Position numbers and translations under genes: made by a program. DNA of 6,111 nucleotides from Ectopseudomonas composti (GTDB lineage Bacteria > Pseudomonadota > Gammaproteobacteria > Pseudomonadales > Pseudomonadaceae), in NCBI GenBank assembly GCA_946886245.1, contig CAMPIF010000284.1, positions 1 to 6,111 on the forward strand. Direction: 5' to 3'. The notes below the pieces were generated by a model that was given only the letters and a program-made list of their open reading frames with translations, was not told the DNA's origin and made no database searches. Of the stretch, positions 1-5,821 are shown one piece after another. Numbering within the stretch: position 1 is the stretch's first letter; every line of letters starts with the position of its first letter.

Positions 1-1
1 G

Positions 2-610
2 ATGATCGACAGCGCGCGGCGCCTGTCCGAAGCGGATCGCTTCGTGCGCAGTGGCGCCTGGAGCAGCACCACGGGCTTCCCGCTGGCGCGTCGGGTCAGC
101 GGCAAGCGCCTGGGCATCGTCGGCCTCGGCCGCATCGGTGAAGCAGTAGCCATGCGCGCCTCGGGGTTCTCCATGCCGGTGCGTTACCACAACCGCCGTG
201 CGGTCGAGGGCAGCGCTTATCAGCACGAGCCCGATCTGCTGGCACTGGCGCGCTGGGCAGACTTCCTGGTGCTGACCTGCCCGGGCGGCAAGGCCACCCA
301 TCACCTGATCAACGCCGAGGTGCTCGAAGCGCTGGGGCCTGATGGCTTCCTGATCAACGTGGCGCGCGGTTCGGTGGTCGATGAAGACGCATTGATCAAG
401 GCGTTGCAGCAGAAGGTGATCGGTGGCGCCGGGCTGGACGTCTTCGAGCGCGAGCCTCAGGTACCGACCGAATTGCGCGAACTGGACAACGTGGTGCTGC
501 TGCCGCATATCGGCAGCGCCAGCGTCGAGACCCGCCAGCAGATGGCCGATCTGGTGCTGGACAACCTGCGCGCCTTCATCGCCACCGGCAGGTTATTGAC
601 TCCGTTGTAG
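2..610 (+). CDS. D-2-hydroxyacid dehydrogenase, C-terminal part (5' truncated by window edge)
   Basis: This is a D-isomer-specific 2-hydroxyacid dehydrogenase, a cytoplasmic enzyme that interconverts 2-oxoacids and D-2-hydroxyacids using NAD(P)H. The visible 202 residues contain the Rossmann glycine motif GLGRIG (41-46), the substrate-binding and catalytic Arg in NVARGS (R122), the catalytic Glu in FEREP (E151) and the catalytic His in LPHIGS (H169). All three catalytic residues are therefore intact. At the end of the second Rossmann strand the protein reads RYHNRR (61-66) with no acidic residue, which in this family favours NADP(H), as in glyoxylate/hydroxypyruvate or 2-ketoaldonate reductases; this cofactor call is inference. 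Family members are usually 310-330 residues, so about 110-120 residues are missing to the left. The Met at base 2 is probably internal, because the segment around ARRLSEADRFVRSG normally lies mid-protein. The TAG stop lies inside a GTAG-headed inverted repeat. The exact substrate is unknown. Confidence 0.93.
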   Translation: MIDSARRLSEADRFVRSGAWSSTTGFPLARRVSGKRLGIVGLGRIGEAVAMRASGFSMPVRYHNRRAVEGSAYQHEPDLLALARWADFLVLTCPGGKATHHLINAEVLEALGPDGFLINVARGSVVDEDALIKALQQKVIGGAGLDVFEREPQVPTELRELDNVVLLPHIGSASVETRQQMADLVLDNLRAFIATGRLLTPL

Positions 611-657
611 GGCGCGTGCAACCCGCCAATCAAGGCGGCGGGTTTCACCCGCCCTAC
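607..657. repeat. GTAG-headed inverted repeat (REP-like), copy 1
   Basis: Two 21-base arms (607-627 and 637-657) are inverted repeats matching at 19 of 21 positions, with a 9-base loop. Each arm, read inward from its outer end, starts GTAGGGCG and then carries its own small palindrome of the form GCGGGT-GAA-ACCCGC; the left arm has two changes. The right arm is the exact reverse complement of the left arm of the copy at 2821-2872, so this copy lies in the opposite orientation. A GTAG head followed by a short palindrome is the described form of many pseudomonad REP sequences. The family name and mobilising enzyme are not visible here. Confidence 0.8.
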
Positions 658-665
658 GGCTTCGC

Positions 666-694
666 GTGTATTCATGAAAGGCCGCTGAATACGC
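666..694. other. Intergenic hairpin
   Basis: GTATTCA at 668-674 is followed 11 bases later by its exact reverse complement TGAATAC at 686-692. A wobble pair and a G-C pair can extend the stem to about 9 bp. It lies between the repeat at 607-657 and the terminator at 773-799. A further weak TTACA/TGTAA pair is at 723-727 and 741-745. Its role is unknown; it could be part of the dehydrogenase 3' UTR or of a small RNA. Confidence 0.4.
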
Positions 695-772
695 CGGGCG
701 GCATCTGCAGCCTGGCCTATCGTTACATCGCCACAAGCGCTGTAATCGTTTTCTAACTCACTGCCGCATCCC

Positions 773-799
773 CGGCGCACCACAAGTGCGCCGTTTTTT
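773..799 (+). terminator. Strong rho-independent terminator
   Basis: CGGCGCAC at 773-780 and GTGCGCCG at 786-793 form a perfect 8-bp G/C-rich stem with the 5-base loop CACAA, followed directly by six T residues at 794-799. This is a textbook intrinsic terminator for transcription on the plus strand. It lies 162 bases beyond the dehydrogenase stop and 71 bases before the ABC ATPase start, so it should insulate the ABC operon from upstream transcription. It ends either a long dehydrogenase 3' UTR or a separate short transcript. Confidence 0.85.
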
Positions 800-857
800 C
801 ACCTGTGCGCTGATGTCGCTGCCTCTTGCCCTGTAAACTGTGACGTTTTCCGCAGGC

Positions 858-862
858 AAGGA
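858..862 (+). promoter_or_regulatory. Ribosome binding site for the GTG-started ABC ATPase
   Basis: AAGGA lies 8 bases before the GTG at 871. This good Shine-Dalgarno spacing, together with family alignment (conserved sequence begins within the first ten residues), supports GTG as the start of the ATPase. Confidence 0.7.
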
Positions 863-870
863 CTCTCACC

Positions 871-1800
871 GTGCAGTCGGTCATCTCCATTTCGCAACTG
901 AACAAGATCTATGCGTCCGGGCACCCGGCCCTGCAGGGCATCGACCTGGACATTCGCCAGGGCGAGATCTTCGCCTTGCTCGGCCCCAACGGCGCGGGCA
1001 AGACCACCCTGATCAGCATCATCTGCGGCATCGTCAATCCGGGCGAAGGCCGGGTGCTGGTGGCTGGCCACGACATCGTCCGTGACTACCGCGCGGCCCG
1101 CTCGCAGATCGGCCTGGTGCCGCAGGAGCTGGTCAGCGACGTGTTCGAAACCGTCTGGGCGACGGTCAAGTTCAGCCGTGGGCTGTTCGGCAAGAAACCC
1201 GATCCGGCCTATCTGGAGCAACTGCTCAAGGACCTGTCGCTGTGGGACAAGCGGGACGCCAAGATCATGGACCTGTCCGGCGGCATGAAGCGCCGGGTGA
1301 TGATCGCCAAGGCTCTCTCGCACGAGCCGCAGATTCTCTTCCTCGACGAGCCCACCGCCGGTGTCGACGTCGAGCTGCGCCGCGACATGTGGAACATGGT
1401 GCGGCGCCTGCGCGAGCGCGGTGTGACCATCATCCTGACCACCCACTACATCGAGGAGGCCGAGGAAATGGCCGACCGCATCGGGGTGATCAGCAAGGGC
1501 CGGATCATCCTGGTGGAAGACAAGCAGGTGCTGATGCACAAGCTGGGCAAGAAGCAGCTGACCCTGCACCTGCAGCAGCCGTTGTCCTGCGTACCGGCCG
1601 AGCTGGCGCGCTATGGTCTGGAGCTGGTGGATCAGGGGCATGCGCTGGTGTTCACCTTCGATGCCCAGCACGAGAACACCGGCATCGCCGAACTGCTGCG
1701 TGAACTCGCCCAGCACGGCATCGACTTCAAGGACCTGCAGTCGAGCCAGAGTTCGCTGGAGGAAATTTTCGTTTCATTGCTGGAGGAGTCGCGCGCATGA
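871..1800 (+). CDS. yadG: ABC transporter ATP-binding protein (YadG-like)
   Basis: This is the 309-residue ATPase subunit of an ABC-2 type exporter. It hydrolyses ATP at the inner face of the cytoplasmic membrane to power the permease encoded next. The motifs are complete: Walker A GPNGAGKT (38-45), Q-loop Gln85 in GLVPQE, signature LSGGMKRR (135-142), Walker B ILFLDEP (155-161), D-loop AGVD (163-166) and switch His192 in [10 protein letters not shown]. After about residue 220 comes a C-terminal extension ending in [12 protein letters not shown], common in this exporter subfamily. The length (E. coli YadG is 308 residues) and phrases such as [20 protein letters not shown] resemble YadG as I remember it. 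The GTG start has an AAGGA site 8 bases upstream. Its stop overlaps the permease start as ATGA, which implies translational coupling. The substrate is unknown; drug, polysaccharide or lipid export are all possible for ABC-2 systems. Confidence 0.95.
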   Translation: MQSVISISQLNKIYASGHPALQGIDLDIRQGEIFALLGPNGAGKTTLISIICGIVNPGEGRVLVAGHDIVRDYRAARSQIGLVPQELVSDVFETVWATVKFSRGLFGKKPDPAYLEQLLKDLSLWDKRDAKIMDLSGGMKRRVMIAKALSHEPQILFLDEPTAGVDVELRRDMWNMVRRLRERGVTIILTTHYIEEAEEMADRIGVISKGRIILVEDKQVLMHKLGKKQLTLHLQQPLSCVPAELARYGLELVDQGHALVFTFDAQHENTGIAELLRELAQHGIDFKDLQSSQSSLEEIFVSLLEESRA

Positions 1801-2558
1801 ACCTGTATGCCATCAAGGCCATCTACCTGTTCGAGCTGGCGCGCACCTGGCGCACCCTGCTGCAGAGCATTGCCACGCCAGTGATCAGTACCTCGCTGTA
1901 CTTCGTGGTATTCGGTTCGGCCATCGGTTCGAGCATGACCCAGGTGCAGGGCGTGAGTTACGGCGCCTTCATCATTCCGGGTCTGATCATGCTGGCGCTG
2001 CTGACCGAGAGCATTTCCAACGCCTCGTTCGGCATCTACATGCCCAAGTACTCCGGGAGCATCTACGAGCTGCTGTCGGCACCGGTGTCCTACCTGGAGA
2101 TATTGATCGGCTATGTCGGCGCGGCGGCGACCAAGTCGGTGATCCTTGGTCTCATCATCCTGCTCACGGCGCGACTTTTCGTCGATTTCGAGATTCAGCA
2201 TCCCATCTGGATGGCGGCGTTTCTGGTGCTGACGGCGCTGACCTTCAGCCTGTTCGGCTTCATCATCGGCGTGTGGGCCGATGGCTGGGAGAAGCTGCAG
2301 ATCGTCCCGGCGCTGATCGTCACGCCGCTGACCTTCCTGGGCGGCGCCTTCTATTCGATCAGCATGCTGCCGCCGGCCTGGCAGACGGTGACCCTGTTCA
2401 ACCCGGTGGTGTACCTGATCAGCGCATTCCGCTGGAGCTTCTACGGCGTGTCCGACGTCAACGTCGGGGTCAGCCTGGCGATGGTGCTGGGCTTTCTGGC
2501 GCTGTGCATCTTGCTGGTGGGCTGGATCTTCAAGACCGGTTACCGGCTCAAGAGCTGA
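1797..2558 (+). CDS. yadH: ABC-2 type transporter permease (YadH-like)
   Basis: This 253-residue integral inner-membrane protein is the transmembrane partner of the ATPase encoded just before it. Reading the hydrophobicity by eye gives about six membrane segments, near residues 22-42, 56-75, 104-126, 137-160, 168-188 and 228-246. The ABC-2 family pattern is clear: FIIPGLIM (58-65), then [12 protein letters not shown] (176-187), LPPAWQ (191-196) and [13 protein letters not shown] (201-213). These match YadH as I recall it, and E. coli YadH (256 residues) has nearly the same length. The ATG at 1797 overlaps the ATPase stop by four bases, and GGAGGAG at 1782-1788, inside the ATPase gene, sits 8 bases upstream as a strong ribosome binding site. 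A functional exporter would need two copies of each subunit. No accessory or substrate-binding protein gene follows, as is normal for exporters. The substrate is unknown. Confidence 0.94.
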   Translation: MNLYAIKAIYLFELARTWRTLLQSIATPVISTSLYFVVFGSAIGSSMTQVQGVSYGAFIIPGLIMLALLTESISNASFGIYMPKYSGSIYELLSAPVSYLEILIGYVGAAATKSVILGLIILLTARLFVDFEIQHPIWMAAFLVLTALTFSLFGFIIGVWADGWEKLQIVPALIVTPLTFLGGAFYSISMLPPAWQTVTLFNPVVYLISAFRWSFYGVSDVNVGVSLAMVLGFLALCILLVGWIFKTGYRLKS

Positions 2559-2643
2559 GGTACGCGGGGATATCGTAGGGCATACCGGGCGGCGATCCGT
2601 TCGCGAAGCAGTACGCCGTTGGATTTGTGGGGCGACGAAGGCC

Positions 2644-2698
2644 GGCGGACTGTTCGCTGCGCTCCTGAGTCCGCCCTGCGAGCTGAACGAGAGGGCGG
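2644..2698. repeat. Two overlapping inverted repeats
   Basis: GGCGGACT at 2644-2651 is the exact inverse of AGTCCGCC at 2668-2675 (16-base loop). CCGCCCT at 2671-2677, which shares bases with the second arm, is the inverse of AGGGCGG at 2692-2698 (14-base loop). The two hairpins are mutually exclusive because they share bases 2671-2675. The element directly abuts the REP doublet. It may be a degraded repeat of a similar type. Confidence 0.5.
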
Positions 2699-2700
2699 CA

Positions 2701-2776
2701 TTCGCGGCTGAAGCCGCTCCTACGCTCGACTAAGGTCGTGCACGCCTCAAACTGTAGGAGCGGCTTCAGCCGCGAA
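2701..2776. repeat. REP doublet (REPIN-like), 23-bp perfect inverted arms
   Basis: The arms at 2701-2723 and 2754-2776 are perfect 23-base inverted repeats around a 30-base spacer. Each arm is itself a REP unit: a GTAGGA head facing the spacer, followed by a palindrome GCGGCT-TC-AGCCGC. Two inverted REPs with a short spacer is the arrangement called a REPIN, which is thought to be mobilised in trans by a RAYT (TnpA_REP) transposase. No transposase is encoded in this window. The perfect match of the arms suggests recent arrival or active maintenance; this is inference. Confidence 0.85.
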
Positions 2777-2820
2777 ACGAGGGAGCGGGGGCATCATGCC
2801 CCCTTGTTCATTCTCAGCCT

Positions 2821-2872
2821 GTAGGGCGGGTGAAACCCGCCATGAGCCGGTGGCGGGTTGCACCCGCCCTAC
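2821..2872. repeat. GTAG-headed inverted repeat (REP-like), copy 2
   Basis: Arms at 2821-2841 and 2852-2872 are 21 bases long and match in inverse at 20 of 21 positions, with a 10-base loop. GTAG heads lie at the outer ends, the reverse of the doublet at 2701-2776. The arms differ at one site (TGAAAC versus TGCAAC), which gives the element a direction; by that mark it is inverted relative to the copy at 607-657. The two copies therefore bracket the ABC operon as inverted repeats about 2.2 kb apart. Confidence 0.8.
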
Positions 2873-2878
2873 GGATCT

Positions 2879-2903
2879 AAAACCCCTCCCGCAGGAGCTG
2901 GGT
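2879..2903 (-). terminator. Probable rho-independent terminator of the inhibitor gene
   Basis: Read on the minus strand, the transcript gives ACCC-AG-CTCC, loop TGCG, GGAG-GGGT, then T residues ending at 2879. This makes an 8-bp stem with a 2-base bulge followed by a short run of four Ts that overlaps the stem end. It begins 14 bases after the inhibitor stop codon. The T-run is short and the stem is bulged, so strength is uncertain. Confidence 0.5.
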
Positions 2904-2917
2904 CTTGCGCGGCTTCC

Positions 2918-3310
2918 TCACTTCACCCGCAATTCACACTCGAAGGTTTCCGCCGGCGGTACGTTCGGCTCCCAGGGTTGCTGGTAGGTCAGCAGCAGGC
3001 GGCCTTCGCCCGCTTCGCGAGCGCTGAAGCGCCAGGTGGAAATGCCGCCAGCACCCACCAGCCCGGCGTCTTCCGGATTGCTGTACACCTCCGGGCCAAG
3101 ACTTTGCAGCACGTTCGCCGCGCCATCACGGACTTCCCAGCGAAAGCCGGTGGTGGGGTTGCTGGGCAGGCTGAGAATCAGTTGCTGGCCCTTGTTCAGC
3201 GTCAGCGGACACTGCCGGTCCTTCTTCAATTCCAGCGTGCCGGATTGATGGGCGCAGGCCGTGAGCAGGGCCAGGGCGGGCAGGGTAAGCAGGCGCAAGG
3301 TGGCGTGCAT
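2918..3310 (-). CDS. icp: Chagasin-family (I42) inhibitor of cysteine peptidases, lipoprotein
   Basis: This 130-residue protein is a chagasin-type inhibitor that blocks papain-family (C1) cysteine peptidases by inserting three loops into the active-site cleft. All three loop motifs are visible: NPTTGF (51-56, continuing RWEV), GAGG (86-89), and QPW (111-113) where many members have RPW. The N-terminus carries a lipoprotein signal peptide: MHATLRLLTLPALALLTAC, with lipobox LTAC and Cys19 as the lipid anchor. Ala at +2 predicts the outer membrane rather than inner-membrane retention. Cys34 and Cys125 in the mature part could form a disulfide. I chose the ATG at 3310 because it has a GGAG site 6 bases upstream and starts exactly at the signal peptide; an in-frame extension to 3394 would add 28 non-family residues and run through a hairpin. 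The gene lies 89 bases downstream of the Lon gene on the same strand, the order I recall for P. aeruginosa icp and asrA. Its target peptidase is not in the window. Confidence 0.92.
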   Translation of the reverse strand: MHATLRLLTLPALALLTACAHQSGTLELKKDRQCPLTLNKGQQLILSLPSNPTTGFRWEVRDGAANVLQSLGPEVYSNPEDAGLVGAGGISTWRFSAREAGEGRLLLTYQQPWEPNVPPAETFECELRVK

Positions 3311-3316
3311 GACGAA

Positions 3317-3320
3317 CTCC
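3317..3320 (-). promoter_or_regulatory. Ribosome binding site that fixes the inhibitor start
   Basis: On the minus strand, GGAG lies 6 bases before the ATG at 3310. It supports the 130-residue form with an intact lipoprotein signal over the longer in-frame form starting at 3394. Confidence 0.7.
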
Positions 3321-3347
3321 AGTCGAACAGAAAACGGGCTCAGCATA

Positions 3348-3365
3348 GCCGCACCGGGGTGCGGC
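3348..3365. other. Perfect hairpin between the Lon and inhibitor genes
   Basis: GCCGCACC (3348-3355) and GGTGCGGC (3358-3365) form a perfect 8-bp stem with a 2-base gap in DNA, so in RNA the loop would open to about four bases. On the minus strand it follows the Lon stop by 34 bases and precedes the inhibitor start by 37. The only T-rich stretch after it (GTTTTC) begins about 12 bases away, so it is not a classic terminator. It may partly attenuate transcription or stabilise the 3' end of the Lon message. Confidence 0.5.
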
Positions 3366-3374
3366 ACGCGAGCC

Positions 3375-3395
3375 GTAGGGCGCGCCGTGCGCACC
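3375..3395. repeat. Solo GTAG-headed element at the Lon 3' end
   Basis: This 21-base segment starts GTAGGGCG, the same head and length as the REP-like arms at 607-657 and 2821-2872, but has a different palindromic body (CGCGCCGTGCGCACC, containing GTGCGCAC). It ends 4 bases short of the Lon stop codon. It resembles a widespread type of pseudomonad intergenic repeat from memory. As a single short match it could be chance. Confidence 0.35.
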
Positions 3396-3399
3396 TCGG

Positions 3400-5793
3400 T
3401 CAGTCGAACAACACCTTGGCCACGTCGCCATAGCGTTTGGCAAAGTGCACGGTCAGGCCTTCCTTGAGGTAGTCCGGCAGTTCCTCGTAGCTGCCACGGT
3501 TGGCCTCCGGCAGGATCAGTTCAAAGATCTTCTGCCGGCGCGCCGCGATCACCTTCTCGCGCACGCCGCCGATGGGCAGCACCTGGCCAGTCAGGGTCAG
3601 TTCGCCAGTCATGGCCACGCCCTTCTTCGGCGCCTGGTTGCGTGCCAGGGAGAGCAGGGCGCTGGCCATGGTGATGCCGGCGCTGGGGCCGTCCTTGGGG
3701 GTGGCGCCTTCCGGCACGTGCAGGTGAACGAAGGCCTGGTCGAAGAACGTCGGATCGCCACCGAACTGCTTGAGGTGCGAGCTGACGTAGCTGTAGGCGA
3801 TTTCCGCCGACTCCTTCATCACCTCGCCGAGCTGGCCGGTGAGCTTGAAGCCGCGATTGAGCGTGTGGATGCGCGTCGCCTCGATCGGCAGGGTGGCGCC
3901 GCCCATGCTGGTCCAGGCCAGCCCGGTGATCACCCCGGTGCCGGCCAATACCCGCTCGTTGCGGAACACCGGCATGCCCAGCGCTTGCTCCAGGTCCTTG
4001 GCGCCGATGCGAATCTTCGCCTCGGGATCTTCCAGCAACTTCACCACCGACTTGCGCACCAGCTTGCCCAGCTGTTTCTCCAGCTGACGCACGCCGGCTT
4101 CGCGGGCGTAGCCCTCGATCACCGCGCGCAGCGCCGCGTCGCTGATGGACAGGCGCGCTTTCGGCACACCGGCCTTTTCCAGTTGCTTGGGCCACAGGTG
4201 GCGCTTGGCGATGGCGAGTTTTTCCTCGGTGATGTAGCCGGACAGGCGGATCACTTCCATGCGGTCGAGCAACGGCCCGGGGATGGAGTCGAGGGTGTTG
4301 GCGGTGCAGACGAACAGCACTTTGGACAGGTCCAGGCGCAGGTCCAGGTAGTGGTCGAGGAATTCGACGTTCTGCTCCGGGTCCAGCGTTTCCAGCAGCG
4401 CCGAGGCGGGGTCGCCCTGGTAGCTGGTGCCCATCTTGTCGATCTCGTCGAGCATGATCACCGGGTTCATCACCTCGGCTTCCTTCAGCGCCTGCACCAG
4501 CTTGCCGGGCATGGCGCCGATGTAGGTGCGGCGATGGCCCTTGATCTCCGCCTCGTCGCGCATGCCGCCTACCGAGAAACGGTAGAACGGCCGGCCGAGG
4601 GATTCGGCGATGGACTTGCCGATGCTGGTCTTGCCCACACCGGGCGGGCCGACCAGCAGCACGATGGAACCGGCGATCTCGCCCTTGAAGGCGCCGACGG
4701 CGAGGAACTCGGTGATGCGCTGCTTGATGTCGTCCATGCCGGCGTGGTGCTTGTCCAGCACCTTGCGCGCGCGGCCCAGGTCGAGCTTGTCCTGGCCCTG
4801 CACACCCCAGGGCAGGGCGGTGGCCCAATCCAGGTAGTTGCGCGTGACGGCGTACTCGGGCGAGCCGGTCTCGAGGATCGACAGCTTGTTCAGCTCCTCG
4901 TCGATGCGCTTCTGCGCCGGCGCTGGCAGGGTCTTGCCTTCGAGGCGGGCAAGAAATTCCTCGCGATCCGCGCTCTTGTCGTCCTTGCTGATGCCCAGCT
5001 CCTGCTGGATCAGCTTGAGCTGCTCCTTGAGGAAGAATTCGCGCTGGCGTTCGCCGATCTGCTTGTTCACCTCGGCCGACAGCTCTTTCTGCAGGCGGCC
5101 GACCTCGACCTCCTTGCGCAGCAGCGGCAGCACCTTCTCCATGCGCTTGAGCATGGGCACGGTGTCCAGCACTTCCTGCAGCTCATGGCCGGAGGCGGTG
5201 GTCAGGGCAGCGGCGAAATCAGTGAGCGGCGAGGGCTCGTTGGGACTGAAGCGATTGAGGTAGTTCTTCAGCTCCTCGCTATACAGCGGGTTGAGCGGCA
5301 GCAGCTCCTTGATCGCGTTGATCAGCGCCATGCCGTAGGCCTTGACCTCGTCACGCGGGTCGGCCGGCGGCTGGGGATATTCGACTTCGGCCAGGTACGG
5401 ACCGCGACGGCTCAGCCAGCCGCGAATACGCACGCGGGTCAGGCCCTGGGCGACGAACTGCAGCTTGCCGCCTTCCTCGCTGACGTGGTGTACACGCACC
5501 AGGGTGCCGTGCTCGGGCAGGCTGTCCAGGTCGAACTCGCCGTTCTCATCCGGTGGGTTGTCGACGAAGAACACCGCCAGGCACTTGTGCTCGGTGTTGT
5601 CCACGCGCTTGAGCGTGCGCCCCCAGGGGTGCTCGTTGACGATCACCGGCAACACCTGCGCGGGGAAGAACGGGCGGTTGTTGATGGGGATGATGTAGAG
5701 CTTGTCCGGCAGCCTTTGTGCGGGCAGTACCAGGCCGGTGGTGGATTGCACGTCGTCGTCGACAGCGTCGGAGTGGATGTCCTGATCGTTCAT
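3400..5793 (-). CDS. lon: Lon-family ATP-dependent protease, divergent second Lon (AsrA-type)
   Basis: This 797-residue protein is a complete LonA-type endopeptidase, a cytoplasmic hexameric AAA+ protease that unfolds and degrades damaged or regulatory proteins. The order is: an N-domain (about 22-220), a charged helical region (about 225-305), the AAA+ module with Walker A GPPGVGKT (382-389), Walker B VIMLDE (445-450), sensor-1 Asn499, arginine finger R511 in LLDRMEV and sensor-2 R569 in GVRQLEK, then the protease domain with catalytic Ser704 in PKDGPSAG and Lys747 in GGVREK. The Ser-Lys spacing of 43 matches E. coli Lon (679 and 722). The N-domain reads IIPINNRPFFPAQVLPV instead of the housekeeping pattern LPLRDVVVYPHM, and there is no clpX or hupB next door, so I call it a second, stress-type Lon. 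P. aeruginosa AsrA, reported as induced by aminoglycosides and heat shock, is the likely counterpart from memory. The ATG at 5793 has an AAAGG site 6 bases upstream and a sigma-32-like promoter just beyond. Confidence 0.95.
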   Translation of the reverse strand: MNDQDIHSDAVDDDVQSTTGLVLPAQRLPDKLYIIPINNRPFFPAQVLPVIVNEHPWGRTLKRVDNTEHKCLAVFFVDNPPDENGEFDLDSLPEHGTLVRVHHVSEEGGKLQFVAQGLTRVRIRGWLSRRGPYLAEVEYPQPPADPRDEVKAYGMALINAIKELLPLNPLYSEELKNYLNRFSPNEPSPLTDFAAALTTASGHELQEVLDTVPMLKRMEKVLPLLRKEVEVGRLQKELSAEVNKQIGERQREFFLKEQLKLIQQELGISKDDKSADREEFLARLEGKTLPAPAQKRIDEELNKLSILETGSPEYAVTRNYLDWATALPWGVQGQDKLDLGRARKVLDKHHAGMDDIKQRITEFLAVGAFKGEIAGSIVLLVGPPGVGKTSIGKSIAESLGRPFYRFSVGGMRDEAEIKGHRRTYIGAMPGKLVQALKEAEVMNPVIMLDEIDKMGTSYQGDPASALLETLDPEQNVEFLDHYLDLRLDLSKVLFVCTANTLDSIPGPLLDRMEVIRLSGYITEEKLAIAKRHLWPKQLEKAGVPKARLSISDAALRAVIEGYAREAGVRQLEKQLGKLVRKSVVKLLEDPEAKIRIGAKDLEQALGMPVFRNERVLAGTGVITGLAWTSMGGATLPIEATRIHTLNRGFKLTGQLGEVMKESAEIAYSYVSSHLKQFGGDPTFFDQAFVHLHVPEGATPKDGPSAGITMASALLSLARNQAPKKGVAMTGELTLTGQVLPIGGVREKVIAARRQKIFELILPEANRGSYEELPDYLKEGLTVHFAKRYGDVAKVLFD

Positions 5794-5821
5794 GGAGCAC
5801 CTTTGCTTGCACGTTGGTTGC

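Larger units (their letters stand above)
2559..2917. other. Repeat-dense intergenic region between convergent genes
   Basis: This 359-base gap separates the plus-strand ABC permease from the minus-strand peptidase inhibitor, and I see no gene in it. It contains nested inverted repeats (2644-2698), a REP doublet (2701-2776), a GTAG-headed inverted repeat (2821-2872) and a probable terminator for the inhibitor gene (2879-2903). No T-run terminator for the permease is visible, so the repeats themselves may mark the end of that operon. Short open frames across it read straight through the palindromes and look like chance. Confidence 0.8.

Noticed and set aside
457..783. A 108-codon minus-strand frame across the dehydrogenase end
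   Set aside because: It runs through the REP-like repeat and a terminator, has no family resemblance, and lies opposite a real gene.
810..839. Possible sigma-70 promoter for the ABC operon (CTGATG and TAAACT)
   Set aside because: The boxes match consensus at only about 3 of 6 and 4 of 6 positions; the operon must have a promoter after the terminator at 799, but this one is too weak to list.
799..1716. A 305-codon minus-strand frame opposite the ABC ATPase
   Set aside because: It has the same reverse-complement codon register in a high-GC gene and no domain signature; the plus-strand ATPase motifs are complete.
2576..2630. Degraded GTAGGGC-headed inverted repeat just after the permease
   Set aside because: GTAGGGCATAC and the later GTACGCC suggest a decayed element, but the arms match too poorly to define.
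2821..2872. CRISPR-like repeat array
   Set aside because: The repeats are palindromic, occur as isolated inverted pairs rather than a regular direct-repeat array with spacers, and no cas gene is present.
2796..2987. A 63-codon plus-strand frame in the convergent gap
   Set aside because: It translates straight through the GTAG-headed repeat and into the antisense of the inhibitor gene; composition looks random.
3311..3394. In-frame N-terminal extension of the inhibitor (158-residue form)
   Set aside because: It would place 28 non-family residues before a clear lipoprotein signal peptide and read through a perfect hairpin; the internal ATG has a good ribosome binding site.
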